Position numbers and translations under genes: made by a program. The notes beneath the pieces are model-generated. The model did not search any database and was not told the DNA's origin. It saw only the letters and a program-made list of their open reading frames with translations. Positions 21,983-30,803 of a stretch of DNA of 64,000 bases are shown one piece after another (the stretch's first letter is position 1; each line of letters starts with the position of its first letter). Where the stretch lies: positions 1-64,000 of the IMG/VR virus record IMGVR_UViG_3300044946_000078. One strand, written 5' to 3'. Source of the DNA: a virus.

Positions 21983-22155
21983 AAAAGTAAAAAAGTTGCG
22001 AATAATGTAATAAGAAGGGCAATCCTTCTATATTCTTTATTCGTTCTAAGATACAAATATAATACCCAAAATCCTAAGCAGTCTTTTATCTTGTCCCAAA
22101 GATAGAATTTGGCATTCCATGCCGCTAAGACATTCAAATCAAATCTAGCGAACAT
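21847..22155 (-). CDS. Membrane protein, overlapping lysis gene
   Basis: 102 aa, hydrophobic with two transmembrane helices (IALLITLFATFLLLWQIS; ILVFFSIDIVIMLMISIPQL) and a basic end. Its last 136 bases are shared with the 128-aa membrane gene in a different frame of the same strand. Possibly a holin/antiholin pair. Unrecognised by sequence. Confidence 0.45.
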   Translation of the reverse strand: MFARFDLNVLAAWNAKFYLWDKIKDCLGFWVLYLYLRTNKEYRRIALLITLFATFLLLWQISAQNNYVKASKPNIILVFFSIDIVIMLMISIPQLLKLKKWK

Positions 22156-22225
22156 AAAAAACCCCCATCAATCCGACAAGATAAAAGACCACTAAGAGCC
22201 TGAAGACATACTCCTTATGGAACAT
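22145..22225 (-). CDS. Membrane mini-peptide
   Basis: 26 aa, one transmembrane helix (LLVVFYLVGLMGVFYV). Overlaps both neighbours by 11 bases. Found by reading the gap; low confidence. Confidence 0.35.
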   Translation of the reverse strand: MFHKEYVFRLLVVFYLVGLMGVFYVR

Positions 22226-22388
22226 CTGGCGGAGTAGGAGGTGTGATCCCGCCAGGAGGATCTTGAGCACTTTGTTGTTCGATAGAGATGAGCGCATCTA
22301 AGTGGGCCAACTTTTGCTGTACCTTGGCATCTAAGGTAGATAAAAGATTCGATTTTTCAGTCATTAAAGACTCCAAAAATGTAGACAT
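22215..22388 (-). CDS. Small protein with Pro-rich tail
   Basis: 57 aa: a helix suited to a coiled coil (LLSTLDAKVQQKLAHLDALISIEQQ) then a Pro/Gly-rich tail (PPGGITPPTPPD). Fits exactly between membrane genes. Unrecognised. Confidence 0.5.
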   Translation of the reverse strand: MSTFLESLMTEKSNLLSTLDAKVQQKLAHLDALISIEQQSAQDPPGGITPPTPPDVP

Positions 22389-22409
22389 AGTTTTACTTTT
22401 TATTGTTAG

Positions 22410-22673
22410 TCAAACGGGATCTGATTTCGGTGCTGGCTCGGGATCGGGCGTTAAAGAAATTCCGAACATTTCCCCAATCAATACAAACACAGGAGCAAAG
22501 GCGGCAGCAATGACGGCAATCTTGGCTATCATTGGCTGTGGAATACCAAGTGCAGCCAACATCCCTGTTCCAGATGCAGCAAAGAGAATATAAAATTTAG
22601 GTATCCAATGGGCAAAGGCGGGGGTTTGAGCGCCTAATATTTGTCCAAATCCAAATTTCGTCGTAGTTGCCAT
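22410..22673 (-). CDS. Small membrane protein, holin candidate
   Basis: 87 aa with two to three hydrophobic helices (FYILFAASGTGMLAALGI; IAKIAVIAAAFAPVFVLIGEMF) and a Pro/acidic tail. Size, topology and place between the lipase and endolysin suggest a holin, but there is no family-specific motif. Confidence 0.5.
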   Translation of the reverse strand: MATTTKFGFGQILGAQTPAFAHWIPKFYILFAASGTGMLAALGIPQPMIAKIAVIAAAFAPVFVLIGEMFGISLTPDPEPAPKSDPV

Positions 22674-22676
22674 TAT

Positions 22677-23540
22677 TTAAGATTTTTGAAGATTATTTAA
22701 ATAAGCCTGGGCGCTATTAACGCCAGATTGAAATAGAGCTTCTTTTTGCGCATCCGTAATGCCAAAGTCTGTTGCACTGATTCCCAAGTCGTCTATTACA
22801 ATAGTTCTTTTCATGATTTCAGGATTGGTTATAATATATTCATCTTGTGCGGAAAGAACGCAATCCAATACAGCGGCAGTGAATTTTGGTAAATTGCCGG
22901 TTTCTATTGGATAGTCACTTTTACCGTTAACATCATAAAGAAAAAGTCCCAAGGTTTCAGATGGGTCACAAAAGTAGTCAAAAACGGTAATTGGATAATT
23001 ATACATAGTCCCTCCATCTACATCTAATGTTTGCGGTTGGTCATAGGGATAAGATACGGGTTCAAAAAAGAAAGGAATACCCATTGAACTACGAACCCCC
23101 AGCGGAACTGAAACATTCGGGAAATTACCGGCATCTAGTATCCTTGGTGCTCTTTTCCTTAAATTGGTGGAAACTACCGTAAGACCTAAAAATCCTTTAT
23201 TCTGAAGATGCCCAAATGTTATATCGCCCCCTGTTTTATCACTTACCACTTTTTGTAGCCATTCCAAAGCAAATTCACCCTTATAAAGGGAATCTTTTGT
23301 AAGTTCTCGCAAAGGATTAAAACCATCCTCGAAGCTCTTAAAATCCAATGTATTTACAATATCATATATTTCAGCAGCCGTATATTTTAAGGCAACTAAC
23401 ATAGCTACAATTGATCCGGCAGAGGTTCCAGCCGTTCTTTGGAGCCCTTTTACGATACCTGCTTCTTCCAAAACTTTCAAAGCTCCTGCGTATGCTATTC
23501 CGAGGACTCCGCCTCCTTTCATTACTAAATTCTTAATCAC
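22677..23540 (-). CDS. Patatin-like phospholipase
   Basis: 287 aa, complete patatin domain. Seen: oxyanion loop GGGVLGIAYAG (residues 9-19), nucleophile elbow GTSAG with Ser40, and the partner DGG with Asp175: the Ser-Asp dyad of patatins, which hydrolyse acyl esters of phospholipids. No signal peptide. It starts 1 base after the giant fibre gene ends and precedes the lysis genes. It could help break membranes at lysis, be carried in the tail, or act on lipids at entry. Activity is well supported; timing and place are inferred. Confidence 0.85.
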   Translation of the reverse strand: MIKNLVMKGGGVLGIAYAGALKVLEEAGIVKGLQRTAGTSAGSIVAMLVALKYTAAEIYDIVNTLDFKSFEDGFNPLRELTKDSLYKGEFALEWLQKVVSDKTGGDITFGHLQNKGFLGLTVVSTNLRKRAPRILDAGNFPNVSVPLGVRSSMGIPFFFEPVSYPYDQPQTLDVDGGTMYNYPITVFDYFCDPSETLGLFLYDVNGKSDYPIETGNLPKFTAAVLDCVLSAQDEYIITNPEIMKRTIVIDDLGISATDFGITDAQKEALFQSGVNSAQAYLNNLQKS

Positions 23541-23541
23541 A

Positions 23542-26500
23542 TTAATTTATTTGAGTAAATCTACAATAACTACCTGCCGAATATACCGTTGTAGTCCCGT
23601 TCCCATTTGCGGCAAATCCAACGGTGGCGCTCCCTGATCCTGTACAGGTAATAGTTCCTTGAATATTAACCATTCCTATTCCCAATAAGGCAATAAAGGA
23701 TGCGCTTGTCGGTGACCCTATAGCTGCTTGAATATTTGTGAAAGTAGAAGAAGTTGTAGTCTCTCCAAAAGCCGTCACCTGCCCCGTAGCTGATCCTGAA
23801 GCTGCTATTACATTGACCGACGCAGCTCCTAATGCAGAAGAATTCCCTACCACTAAACGACAATCTACTGCGTAAGTGTGCCCACTTACCATATTAAAGC
23901 TAAAGATAGGCGACGAAGAAGTTGTTGCATTAGTCGCATTGGATGTTAATGCCTCTAAAGTGTCCAATTGAACCAATTTTGTTTTAACAACACCGGCTTC
24001 CACAACTAGCGCGCTATCTGAAGAAGGAGTGGTGGCTGATGGAAGCCCCCACAAAGTAGCCCCTGTTCTTATTAAAGCTGATCCATTAACATCTAATGTC
24101 TTTGATGGTGAATTAGTGTTTATCCCGATGCGGCCCGTGGTGCTTTGGGTGCTATCCCCTGTTAAATCGATTCCTGTACCATACAATACATTCCCAATTG
24201 TCAATGTATTTGAGCTATTATAAGTAGGCGGTTGAATGCTGTTCCCTATGATGATGTTTCCGTTGCCTGTATTCCAGGTATATCCTGCTCGATAACCTAA
24301 AGCAATATTTGTATTGCCATACATTGAACTTCCTGATTGAGTACCGAACAGAGTTAGATTTGATCCTATCGAATTCAATCCACTTTGTTTCCCAAATTCA
24401 GCATTATTAACGCCACTTACTCCAAGTTCACCGGCCGCCTCACCAAAGTATGAATTTGAATTCCCTCCTACATTATTTAATCCAGTAGCCCACCCAAACA
24501 TACTATTAGCTGTTGCTGAATTATTGGATTGATAACCTGCATCATAACCAAACAAAAGGCTTGTAGATGAATTAGATCCTCGAATGGAAGCGGTAATAGA
24601 TCCTGTCGTATCATATACCGTGAATGCAGGTGTCCACTGATTGTAATTTGGATATGGATAAATGTTAACCATATTTGCCTGGAACTGACCATTTACATTT
24701 TCATCTCCACCATGCCTTACGCCCATAAGCGCTAATGCTCCTTCTGCCCACACACGATGCCCTTGGTCGTTAGGGTGTACATTATATGTTGACGGAGAAA
24801 ATAAATCATTTGCGGCTCCGTTCCAAAGCATATTTTGATAATTGTTGACGAATATGCAATTATTGGCTAAAGCTGTGGCTTGCAAAGCTGCGGCAAATAA
24901 GGGCTGCTCTGTTGTATTATAACTAGACGTATCAACCCAATACCCAACGGACATCAATACAATCCTATTAGTTGGCCATCCGTGCGCTATAGCGGTATCA
25001 ATTCCGGCAACAATTGCGGACTGATACTGCGCTGTGGTAATAGTCTTAGAAACAAGATCATTAGTGCCATATTCCAATATTAACCATTGGGTTGAACTTG
25101 TATGCCCTGGAATTATATAAGTTGAATTATTCAAAAGCCTATCGACTAAAGACGAATCACCGACAGACTGACGATATGCTGTTGTTCCTCCAATTCCCCT
25201 ATTGACAACTGAACAGTTTAGGGCAGCACCCAATCTATTGGCATATCTAAACCACGTTTGTGATGCCCCAGTGCCGGCTGTAATACTATTCCCAACCACA
25301 TAGATGGTATTGCTACCGGCTAATTGAGCGCTTGTGTCGCCCGATTGAATAAATGTATTACTTCTTAATGTTCCCCTTACATCAGCCTTAAATCCAGAAT
25401 CTGCCGATGCAGAAGTAAAGCCATTTCCAAAAACTTCATTTCCTGTTAAACTGAATAATTGATTATAAGGCGTAAAGGTGGTCCCAATAAAAGACCCCTC
25501 GACCAATGAATTGGCAATAGAAGAAATAGAGCCTAAAAATCCACTCCCCGTACCGCCCAAGGAAGAATTAGACGCGCTCAAAACATCGGTAGCTAAATAA
25601 TTGGCACCATTATTTGTAATGGTAATAGAAGACACATCTGTCCCGGAAACTACGATTGTTGCCTGTGCGCCTGTCCCACTTCCTCCTGTCAAAGGAACGC
25701 TTGTATATGTCCCATTTACATATCCAGATCCGGCTGCGGAAATTGCTACCTTATTTATTGATCCGTATACATTATTATAAAGCCCGCTCACTTTTATATT
25801 TCCTGTGCTAATTTGTGCAGCTCCGAAAATGGTACCATTGATAACAGCCCGTGTCGATACTGTCAAAGTATCTGAAGTTATTTGTCCTTTAACTGCCAAT
25901 GGAACAAATCCTGGCAATTTACCTATGCCAATATTGTTACTTGTCGTATCTCCATTTAAAACAACATTCCCTAATGTTAAAGATTTGGCAGAATTCGCTA
26001 GATTATGTAAATAAAGTGTATCATTATTTAAAATAAAAACGCCGCTTTCATTGGGAAAGGTATCTACCTGGGGAGCTGCTGCTGAAATAAGCGCCTTACT
26101 CAATCTAATAATTGATCCGTTGCTTCCTTTAATATTTATTCCTGAGCTATCGTACATTTCATTACCAGAAGCCGGTATTGGTGTTAAAGTAGATTGTGGC
26201 AAGAACATATACGCCCCTCTGGTAAGCACATTACCATTTACGTCTAGTATCTGCTGTGGGTTGTATGTTCCTATGCCATTATTAATTCCGGGTTGCGTTA
26301 TCAATCCAATGGCACTATCTCCTCCAAAAGATCGTAGTAATAAAGATGCATTTACCAATTTACCAGACCCAGACACCCTTGATGCACCTGCCACAAATTG
26401 GGCTTCAGTGACTATAAAATCTTGATTAGTCCCGACATTATAGGTTGCCCCACTGTCGCTGGCGTATATCCCTGCATTATTTGCATTGGTTATGTTTGCA

Positions 26501-29343
26501 TTGGTGTTCCCAATTTGTAAAGGGCCATTGGGAGCAGCGCCAGTACCAATAGCCAAACCATTTCCATTTGTCCCATTTACTGCTGTAAATCTACCAACTT
26601 CAGAAGTAAAATGAACTTGTGTCCCAGCTGATATTTCATGCCCAGCATTTATAATCACACTTCCAGAAGTTCCAGAACCTGTCGCTAATCCAGGATTGAT
26701 GATTAAGTTTGATCCTGAAATATTAGACCCCAGCGCTATACTCGGGCTTACAGTAAAAGAGTGTGGCTGTGTGGCCTCAAATCCAGAACCACCATACAGG
26801 TTGGCAACATAATTTGTACTATCGCCTCCGACAACCATCGCGTGACCCAACGTTATTGTCGCATTATCGGATTGATCTCCACTTTGAGCGCCTAGAAAAA
26901 TATTGTTTGTTGAAGTATTATTTAATCCCGCCAACGGACCTATAGCAATAGATTTTGTAAAATTTGCATTTTCAGCGGCGGTTGATCCTATTATCACATC
27001 ATAATTGCCGGATACAAGTTCATATCCTGCAAAAGCTCCTACAACAGTATTGTTGCCGCCACTGGTTATATTTGCCAAAGAATTTGGACCCAACGTCACA
27101 TCATAATCAGCAGTGGTATTTACAGAACCAGAACCTCCGCCAACAAAAAGATTAAATGAAGGCCCCGATCCTCTAATTTGCAACACGGAAGTTGATGACG
27201 TGTCATTAATATTAAGATAGGACGGATTACCTCCGTATACATTTCGGTTTCCCCATAATGTCAATGTATTTCCTTCCAGGCCGGCTCTAGCTGTCAAAAA
27301 GCCACCATGTTTATCCGGCAGCGTAACTAAAAATGCCTCTGATTGAATCGTTTGCCCCCATGCGTTCTTATGAATATTATCATAAAATAGATCATTGTAC
27401 CCATTGGCCAGTTCCGCCGAATCGATATTTATGTAATAGCACCCTTTGGCTAATGCAATTGTCTGGATAGCAGCTGACCAAATAGGTGGATTTGCCGATG
27501 ATGCGTCCCGTCTTATTGGAACACCAGCGCATATTATTTTATTATACGGATATCCTCTATCTAAATGAAGAGAATCCATATAGGAAGAATAAGTAGCCTG
27601 AAACGTACTTAAACTCACTCCTGCACCCGGATCATTTTGGCCATAAAATATAACGATGTATCTATAATTCGTACTGTAATTGGGGACTTCATAAAACCTA
27701 TTGACGAAAGATGAATCTCCCGCACTGACCATGCAAAAGGTAGTACCAGGAATCCCCCTATTTACCTCGCGGGAATTTATGGCATTGGCTGTTTTAGAAG
27801 AGACGCCATCCGTGCGTGACGTAACGCCTACCCATGCCACCTGACTATCTCCCCACCACCACATTGAGTCGCTACCTAGTTGTGGAATTGTATCTCCCAC
27901 CATTGTCCAATTTAAAGGATAATCACTTTGATCAAATATCGGCAACGAGGAAGTATTTCCCCTAGTGAGAACACCTTGCAAATTACCAGCCGCACTGCTT
28001 GTATCAAATTGATATTGCGTTACATAGTCAATAGGTTTGGACGGAAGGCTATCTCCGTGCAGCATTAATGAATCACCGCCGCCAGGCACTTTTAATTCTG
28101 GTAAATAAATTATTCCATTAGCCAAAGATGTAGCAGCGGGATTTGCTTCTAAATAAAAGTTATATCCTAATTGATTTGATAATTGAATGCTTCCTGAATT
28201 TATGACTGAATATGAAAAATTTGAATTGCCCCCCTCGACAGAAATTCCCGATGGAATAACTTGTACATATGGATTCTGATTTGATTCAGAACCAATTGTT
28301 AGAGTGGGATGTCTTACGCCAGTATGTATTAAGTCAGTAAATATGAAATTGGTATCATTTGCTAAATATTTCCCAGCGCTATCATAAGGAACTCCATTTG
28401 GGTATAGAAGGTCATTGCCAAGGAAATTTGATCTTAGGGTATAGGATGAAGTCCCGTCGTAATTTAATAGTTGTACAAGCGACGCCGTATCGTTCCTATA
28501 CGGATTTCTTATCTGAATGGTATCGAAAATGGATCGCCCACCAGCAACTTGAAATAAAGCCTGTGGAGATGGCGTTCCTATTCCTACGCTATCATTTCCT
28601 CCTGTAACTGGATTGGAAGTTGGGGGGGTATATTGGGGGGAAAGATAGTTTGCATTCGCTCCCGATCCTCTAACAAATGAAACTGCCCCTGTAGAAGCAA
28701 AAGTGATATTAGGGTATGTCCCCGATAATGAAATATTTGCTCCGGCAATAGGATTGAATTGTGCCGGTATTGTTGGTTGATTGGTTAGATTGTTATAGTT
28801 GAGATAATCGGCCGGTGTCAGTCCATTGAATTTATTTACTGTTACGTTATTGATAGGTCCTGAAATATCACCACCTAAAGTAAGCGCCAATGAAAGATTG
28901 GGCGTAGTTGTGGGACTTGTTATTGTCCAAACTTGACCGGCATTATTTGTCGCTGTGATGTTGCTTACTGTACCGGTAGAAGTTACTGGGTCTATATTTA
29001 TTAAAACAAGATTCGAGTCAGCTACACCATTACGGAACATGTATTCAAAGGCTTGGCCGCCTATAAAAAATCCATTTGATTGGAGGGAGCCAGTATTGAC
29101 CCAATACGGAACATTACCAACCCTTGTTTGCGCAACGGGAAAATAGGTTAGAAGTTCAGTAGTAGATTGAAATTGACGGTATACTCCTCGACTTGCATCC
29201 CACATATAAGTCCTCATATCAGAAGGGAATGCTCCTTGGGGGGCCATTGGCTTGTTGAAAGTTTGGCCGATAGTGGGGTTGTATTGGGCCTTAGATTCTC
29301 CAACAATAAAAACAAGAAATATGAATATTATAATTTTCTTCAT
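23542..29343 (-). CDS. Giant fibre/adhesin with signal peptide and two SGNH hydrolase domains
   Basis: 1,933 aa. Seen in order: a Sec-type signal peptide (residues 1-19, ending ESKAQ); an N-terminal beta region; a first SGNH hydrolase domain (~495-660: GDSQ, NRGIPGTT, GQND, DNIH); GxxAG-type repeats and LDVNG; a second SGNH domain (~1345-1530: GNS, NRGIGGTT, GTND, NVHP); more such repeats and LDVNG; a beta-rich end. The two halves are a clear module duplication. SGNH enzymes remove acyl groups, so this is probably a receptor-binding fibre that deacylates surface polysaccharide. Signal peptides are unusual on virion proteins; export to the cell surface is an alternative. Confidence 0.75.
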   Translation of the reverse strand: MKKIIIFIFLVFIVGESKAQYNPTIGQTFNKPMAPQGAFPSDMRTYMWDASRGVYRQFQSTTELLTYFPVAQTRVGNVPYWVNTGSLQSNGFFIGGQAFEYMFRNGVADSNLVLINIDPVTSTGTVSNITATNNAGQVWTITSPTTTPNLSLALTLGGDISGPINNVTVNKFNGLTPADYLNYNNLTNQPTIPAQFNPIAGANISLSGTYPNITFASTGAVSFVRGSGANANYLSPQYTPPTSNPVTGGNDSVGIGTPSPQALFQVAGGRSIFDTIQIRNPYRNDTASLVQLLNYDGTSSYTLRSNFLGNDLLYPNGVPYDSAGKYLANDTNFIFTDLIHTGVRHPTLTIGSESNQNPYVQVIPSGISVEGGNSNFSYSVINSGSIQLSNQLGYNFYLEANPAATSLANGIIYLPELKVPGGGDSLMLHGDSLPSKPIDYVTQYQFDTSSAAGNLQGVLTRGNTSSLPIFDQSDYPLNWTMVGDTIPQLGSDSMWWWGDSQVAWVGVTSRTDGVSSKTANAINSREVNRGIPGTTFCMVSAGDSSFVNRFYEVPNYSTNYRYIVIFYGQNDPGAGVSLSTFQATYSSYMDSLHLDRGYPYNKIICAGVPIRRDASSANPPIWSAAIQTIALAKGCYYINIDSAELANGYNDLFYDNIHKNAWGQTIQSEAFLVTLPDKHGGFLTARAGLEGNTLTLWGNRNVYGGNPSYLNINDTSSTSVLQIRGSGPSFNLFVGGGSGSVNTTADYDVTLGPNSLANITSGGNNTVVGAFAGYELVSGNYDVIIGSTAAENANFTKSIAIGPLAGLNNTSTNNIFLGAQSGDQSDNATITLGHAMVVGGDSTNYVANLYGGSGFEATQPHSFTVSPSIALGSNISGSNLIINPGLATGSGTSGSVIINAGHEISAGTQVHFTSEVGRFTAVNGTNGNGLAIGTGAAPNGPLQIGNTNANITNANNAGIYASDSGATYNVGTNQDFIVTEAQFVAGASRVSGSGKLVNASLLLRSFGGDSAIGLITQPGINNGIGTYNPQQILDVNGNVLTRGAYMFLPQSTLTPIPASGNEMYDSSGINIKGSNGSIIRLSKALISAAAPQVDTFPNESGVFILNNDTLYLHNLANSAKSLTLGNVVLNGDTTSNNIGIGKLPGFVPLAVKGQITSDTLTVSTRAVINGTIFGAAQISTGNIKVSGLYNNVYGSINKVAISAAGSGYVNGTYTSVPLTGGSGTGAQATIVVSGTDVSSITITNNGANYLATDVLSASNSSLGGTGSGFLGSISSIANSLVEGSFIGTTFTPYNQLFSLTGNEVFGNGFTSASADSGFKADVRGTLRSNTFIQSGDTSAQLAGSNTIYVVGNSITAGTGASQTWFRYANRLGAALNCSVVNRGIGGTTAYRQSVGDSSLVDRLLNNSTYIIPGHTSSTQWLILEYGTNDLVSKTITTAQYQSAIVAGIDTAIAHGWPTNRIVLMSVGYWVDTSSYNTTEQPLFAAALQATALANNCIFVNNYQNMLWNGAANDLFSPSTYNVHPNDQGHRVWAEGALALMGVRHGGDENVNGQFQANMVNIYPYPNYNQWTPAFTVYDTTGSITASIRGSNSSTSLLFGYDAGYQSNNSATANSMFGWATGLNNVGGNSNSYFGEAAGELGVSGVNNAEFGKQSGLNSIGSNLTLFGTQSGSSMYGNTNIALGYRAGYTWNTGNGNIIIGNSIQPPTYNSSNTLTIGNVLYGTGIDLTGDSTQSTTGRIGINTNSPSKTLDVNGSALIRTGATLWGLPSATTPSSDSALVVEAGVVKTKLVQLDTLEALTSNATNATTSSSPIFSFNMVSGHTYAVDCRLVVGNSSALGAASVNVIAASGSATGQVTAFGETTTSSTFTNIQAAIGSPTSASFIALLGIGMVNIQGTITCTGSGSATVGFAANGNGTTTVYSAGSYCRFTQIN

Positions 29344-30210
29344 CTATGATAGAGTTAAATCTGAAGAGGTATCAAAGGATTGTAAATTTCTGGTATAATA
29401 GTAGGTATTGCCCCCAAACTGCACATAAGGAGCAAATACGGTGTCACCAATCGTACCTGAATTGAACTGATCATTTACCCATGTTGTCTTTATTGATTCC
29501 GTTGATGGTACCCTTATAATGGAATATTGGAATGGACTAGATCCTGACGGAAGGGGGACTACAAGTGGCTGATTATGGGTTATATTGAATTCTTCTTCGT
29601 AGGTAAACGTATCTTGGTTAGTCGTTAATAACGGCCCCGGATTGGTAGTTGTATAACAATAATTCCCGGTTATTGTTTGGGTAACCGTCAATGTAGCCGA
29701 AGAAGACCCTACCGAACCAGCCGAATTATTAGCAGTTACAGAGAAAACCGATCCGCTGTCTGTTAATTGAGCATTTGAAAGCGTATATGAAATCCCGGTC
29801 GCTCCTGGTATAGCTACTCCATTTCTATACCACTGATAAGTTATGGGAGTTGTCCCTCCTGTTATTGAAATCGAGAATGTAGCAGCACTTCCTACCGTAA
29901 CTGACTGATTATTGGGTCCAGTAAATACTGGTAAGGTTGCGGATAAGCTATTCTGTATATTTTGTGCCTTTAATTGAAAAAATCCAATTAGCGACAAAAG
30001 AAATTGTCCAGTAGTTATCAAATTAGGATCATTGGGGTTCACCGAATATTGATATGCAACCGAATTGGTTACGATATATAGTCGCCTAGCGTATTTTGCG
30101 TTTAAAGAACCATTGATAAATGCCCCGTCCAATTCCTGCTGATCTTGCCGAAGGAATTGGGCTATTTGACCCCATTGGATCCAAAGTGGTATAGGAAGAA
30201 ATATACTCAC
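29344..30210 (-). CDS. Virion-associated protein with Ig-like domain
   Basis: 288 aa. The first ~90 residues are helical (PLWIQWGQIAQFLRQDQQELDG), then an Ig-like domain (~95-175: ITYQWYRNGVAIPGA, DSGSVFSVTANNSAGS), then a beta-rich end with little homology. Ig-like domains on phage virions often mediate weak glycan binding. Starts 4 bases inside the end of the preceding gene and ends against the fibre gene, so it may link the fibre to the tail. Confidence 0.6.
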   Translation of the reverse strand: MSIFLPIPLWIQWGQIAQFLRQDQQELDGAFINGSLNAKYARRLYIVTNSVAYQYSVNPNDPNLITTGQFLLSLIGFFQLKAQNIQNSLSATLPVFTGPNNQSVTVGSAATFSISITGGTTPITYQWYRNGVAIPGATGISYTLSNAQLTDSGSVFSVTANNSAGSVGSSSATLTVTQTITGNYCYTTTNPGPLLTTNQDTFTYEEEFNITHNQPLVVPLPSGSSPFQYSIIRVPSTESIKTTWVNDQFNSGTIGDTVFAPYVQFGGNTYYYTRNLQSFDTSSDLTLS

Positions 30211-30743
30211 GCAAAGAAAAGTTGCTGATTAATTATGTAAAATTGAATCCTATTAAGGGCATTTTGAGCCGACGTCTGTTGATTGAATGTTTGGGCATTT
30301 TCGGCGCTATCTAAATTCGTTTGTACATTTCCAAGGCTTCCCATAAAATTATAACTATCCAAATATGCTGGATTGGCAGCAAGTTCTTGCACCATTTGAT
30401 TGATGAAAGAATTTGAATTGCCCGTGAAAGTATACAATTGATATTTAGTATATGTGCTCCCGCTAATGGGGTCACTAGAAATCCAAGAAACTAAAATATC
30501 GAGGCTGTAATCTTGCGTGAGAAGTCCTGTAATTTGCAGGACATCACCTATTCCTTCTGAGATAGGCCAATTTATGTAAGGCGTCGTAGCATCGGGATAA
30601 TTGAGTGTCGCAGATGTAGAGGTATACAGAAATACTTGACGTCCCGTCAAATTAGTGTCTGCTCCAACACTAGTATCGGTTATGCTAAAAGAGGTTGGAT
30701 CGGTGAGATCCGGCGTCACTGAGAAATTTCCAGAAAAAGACAT
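30207..30743 (-). CDS. Hypothetical virion protein
   Basis: 178 aa, beta-rich first two thirds (Ser/Thr/Asp-rich), helical end with Asn/Gln. Coupled by 4-base overlap to the Ig-like gene. Probably a tail component; unrecognised. Confidence 0.5.
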   Translation of the reverse strand: MSFSGNFSVTPDLTDPTSFSITDTSVGADTNLTGRQVFLYTSTSATLNYPDATTPYINWPISEGIGDVLQITGLLTQDYSLDILVSWISSDPISGSTYTKYQLYTFTGNSNSFINQMVQELAANPAYLDSYNFMGSLGNVQTNLDSAENAQTFNQQTSAQNALNRIQFYIINQQLFFA

Positions 30744-30803
30744 AATTTAATGGGTTACACTAAAGTACACAAATTTTGTTAATCGGTAGTTATTTCTATT
30801 GAT

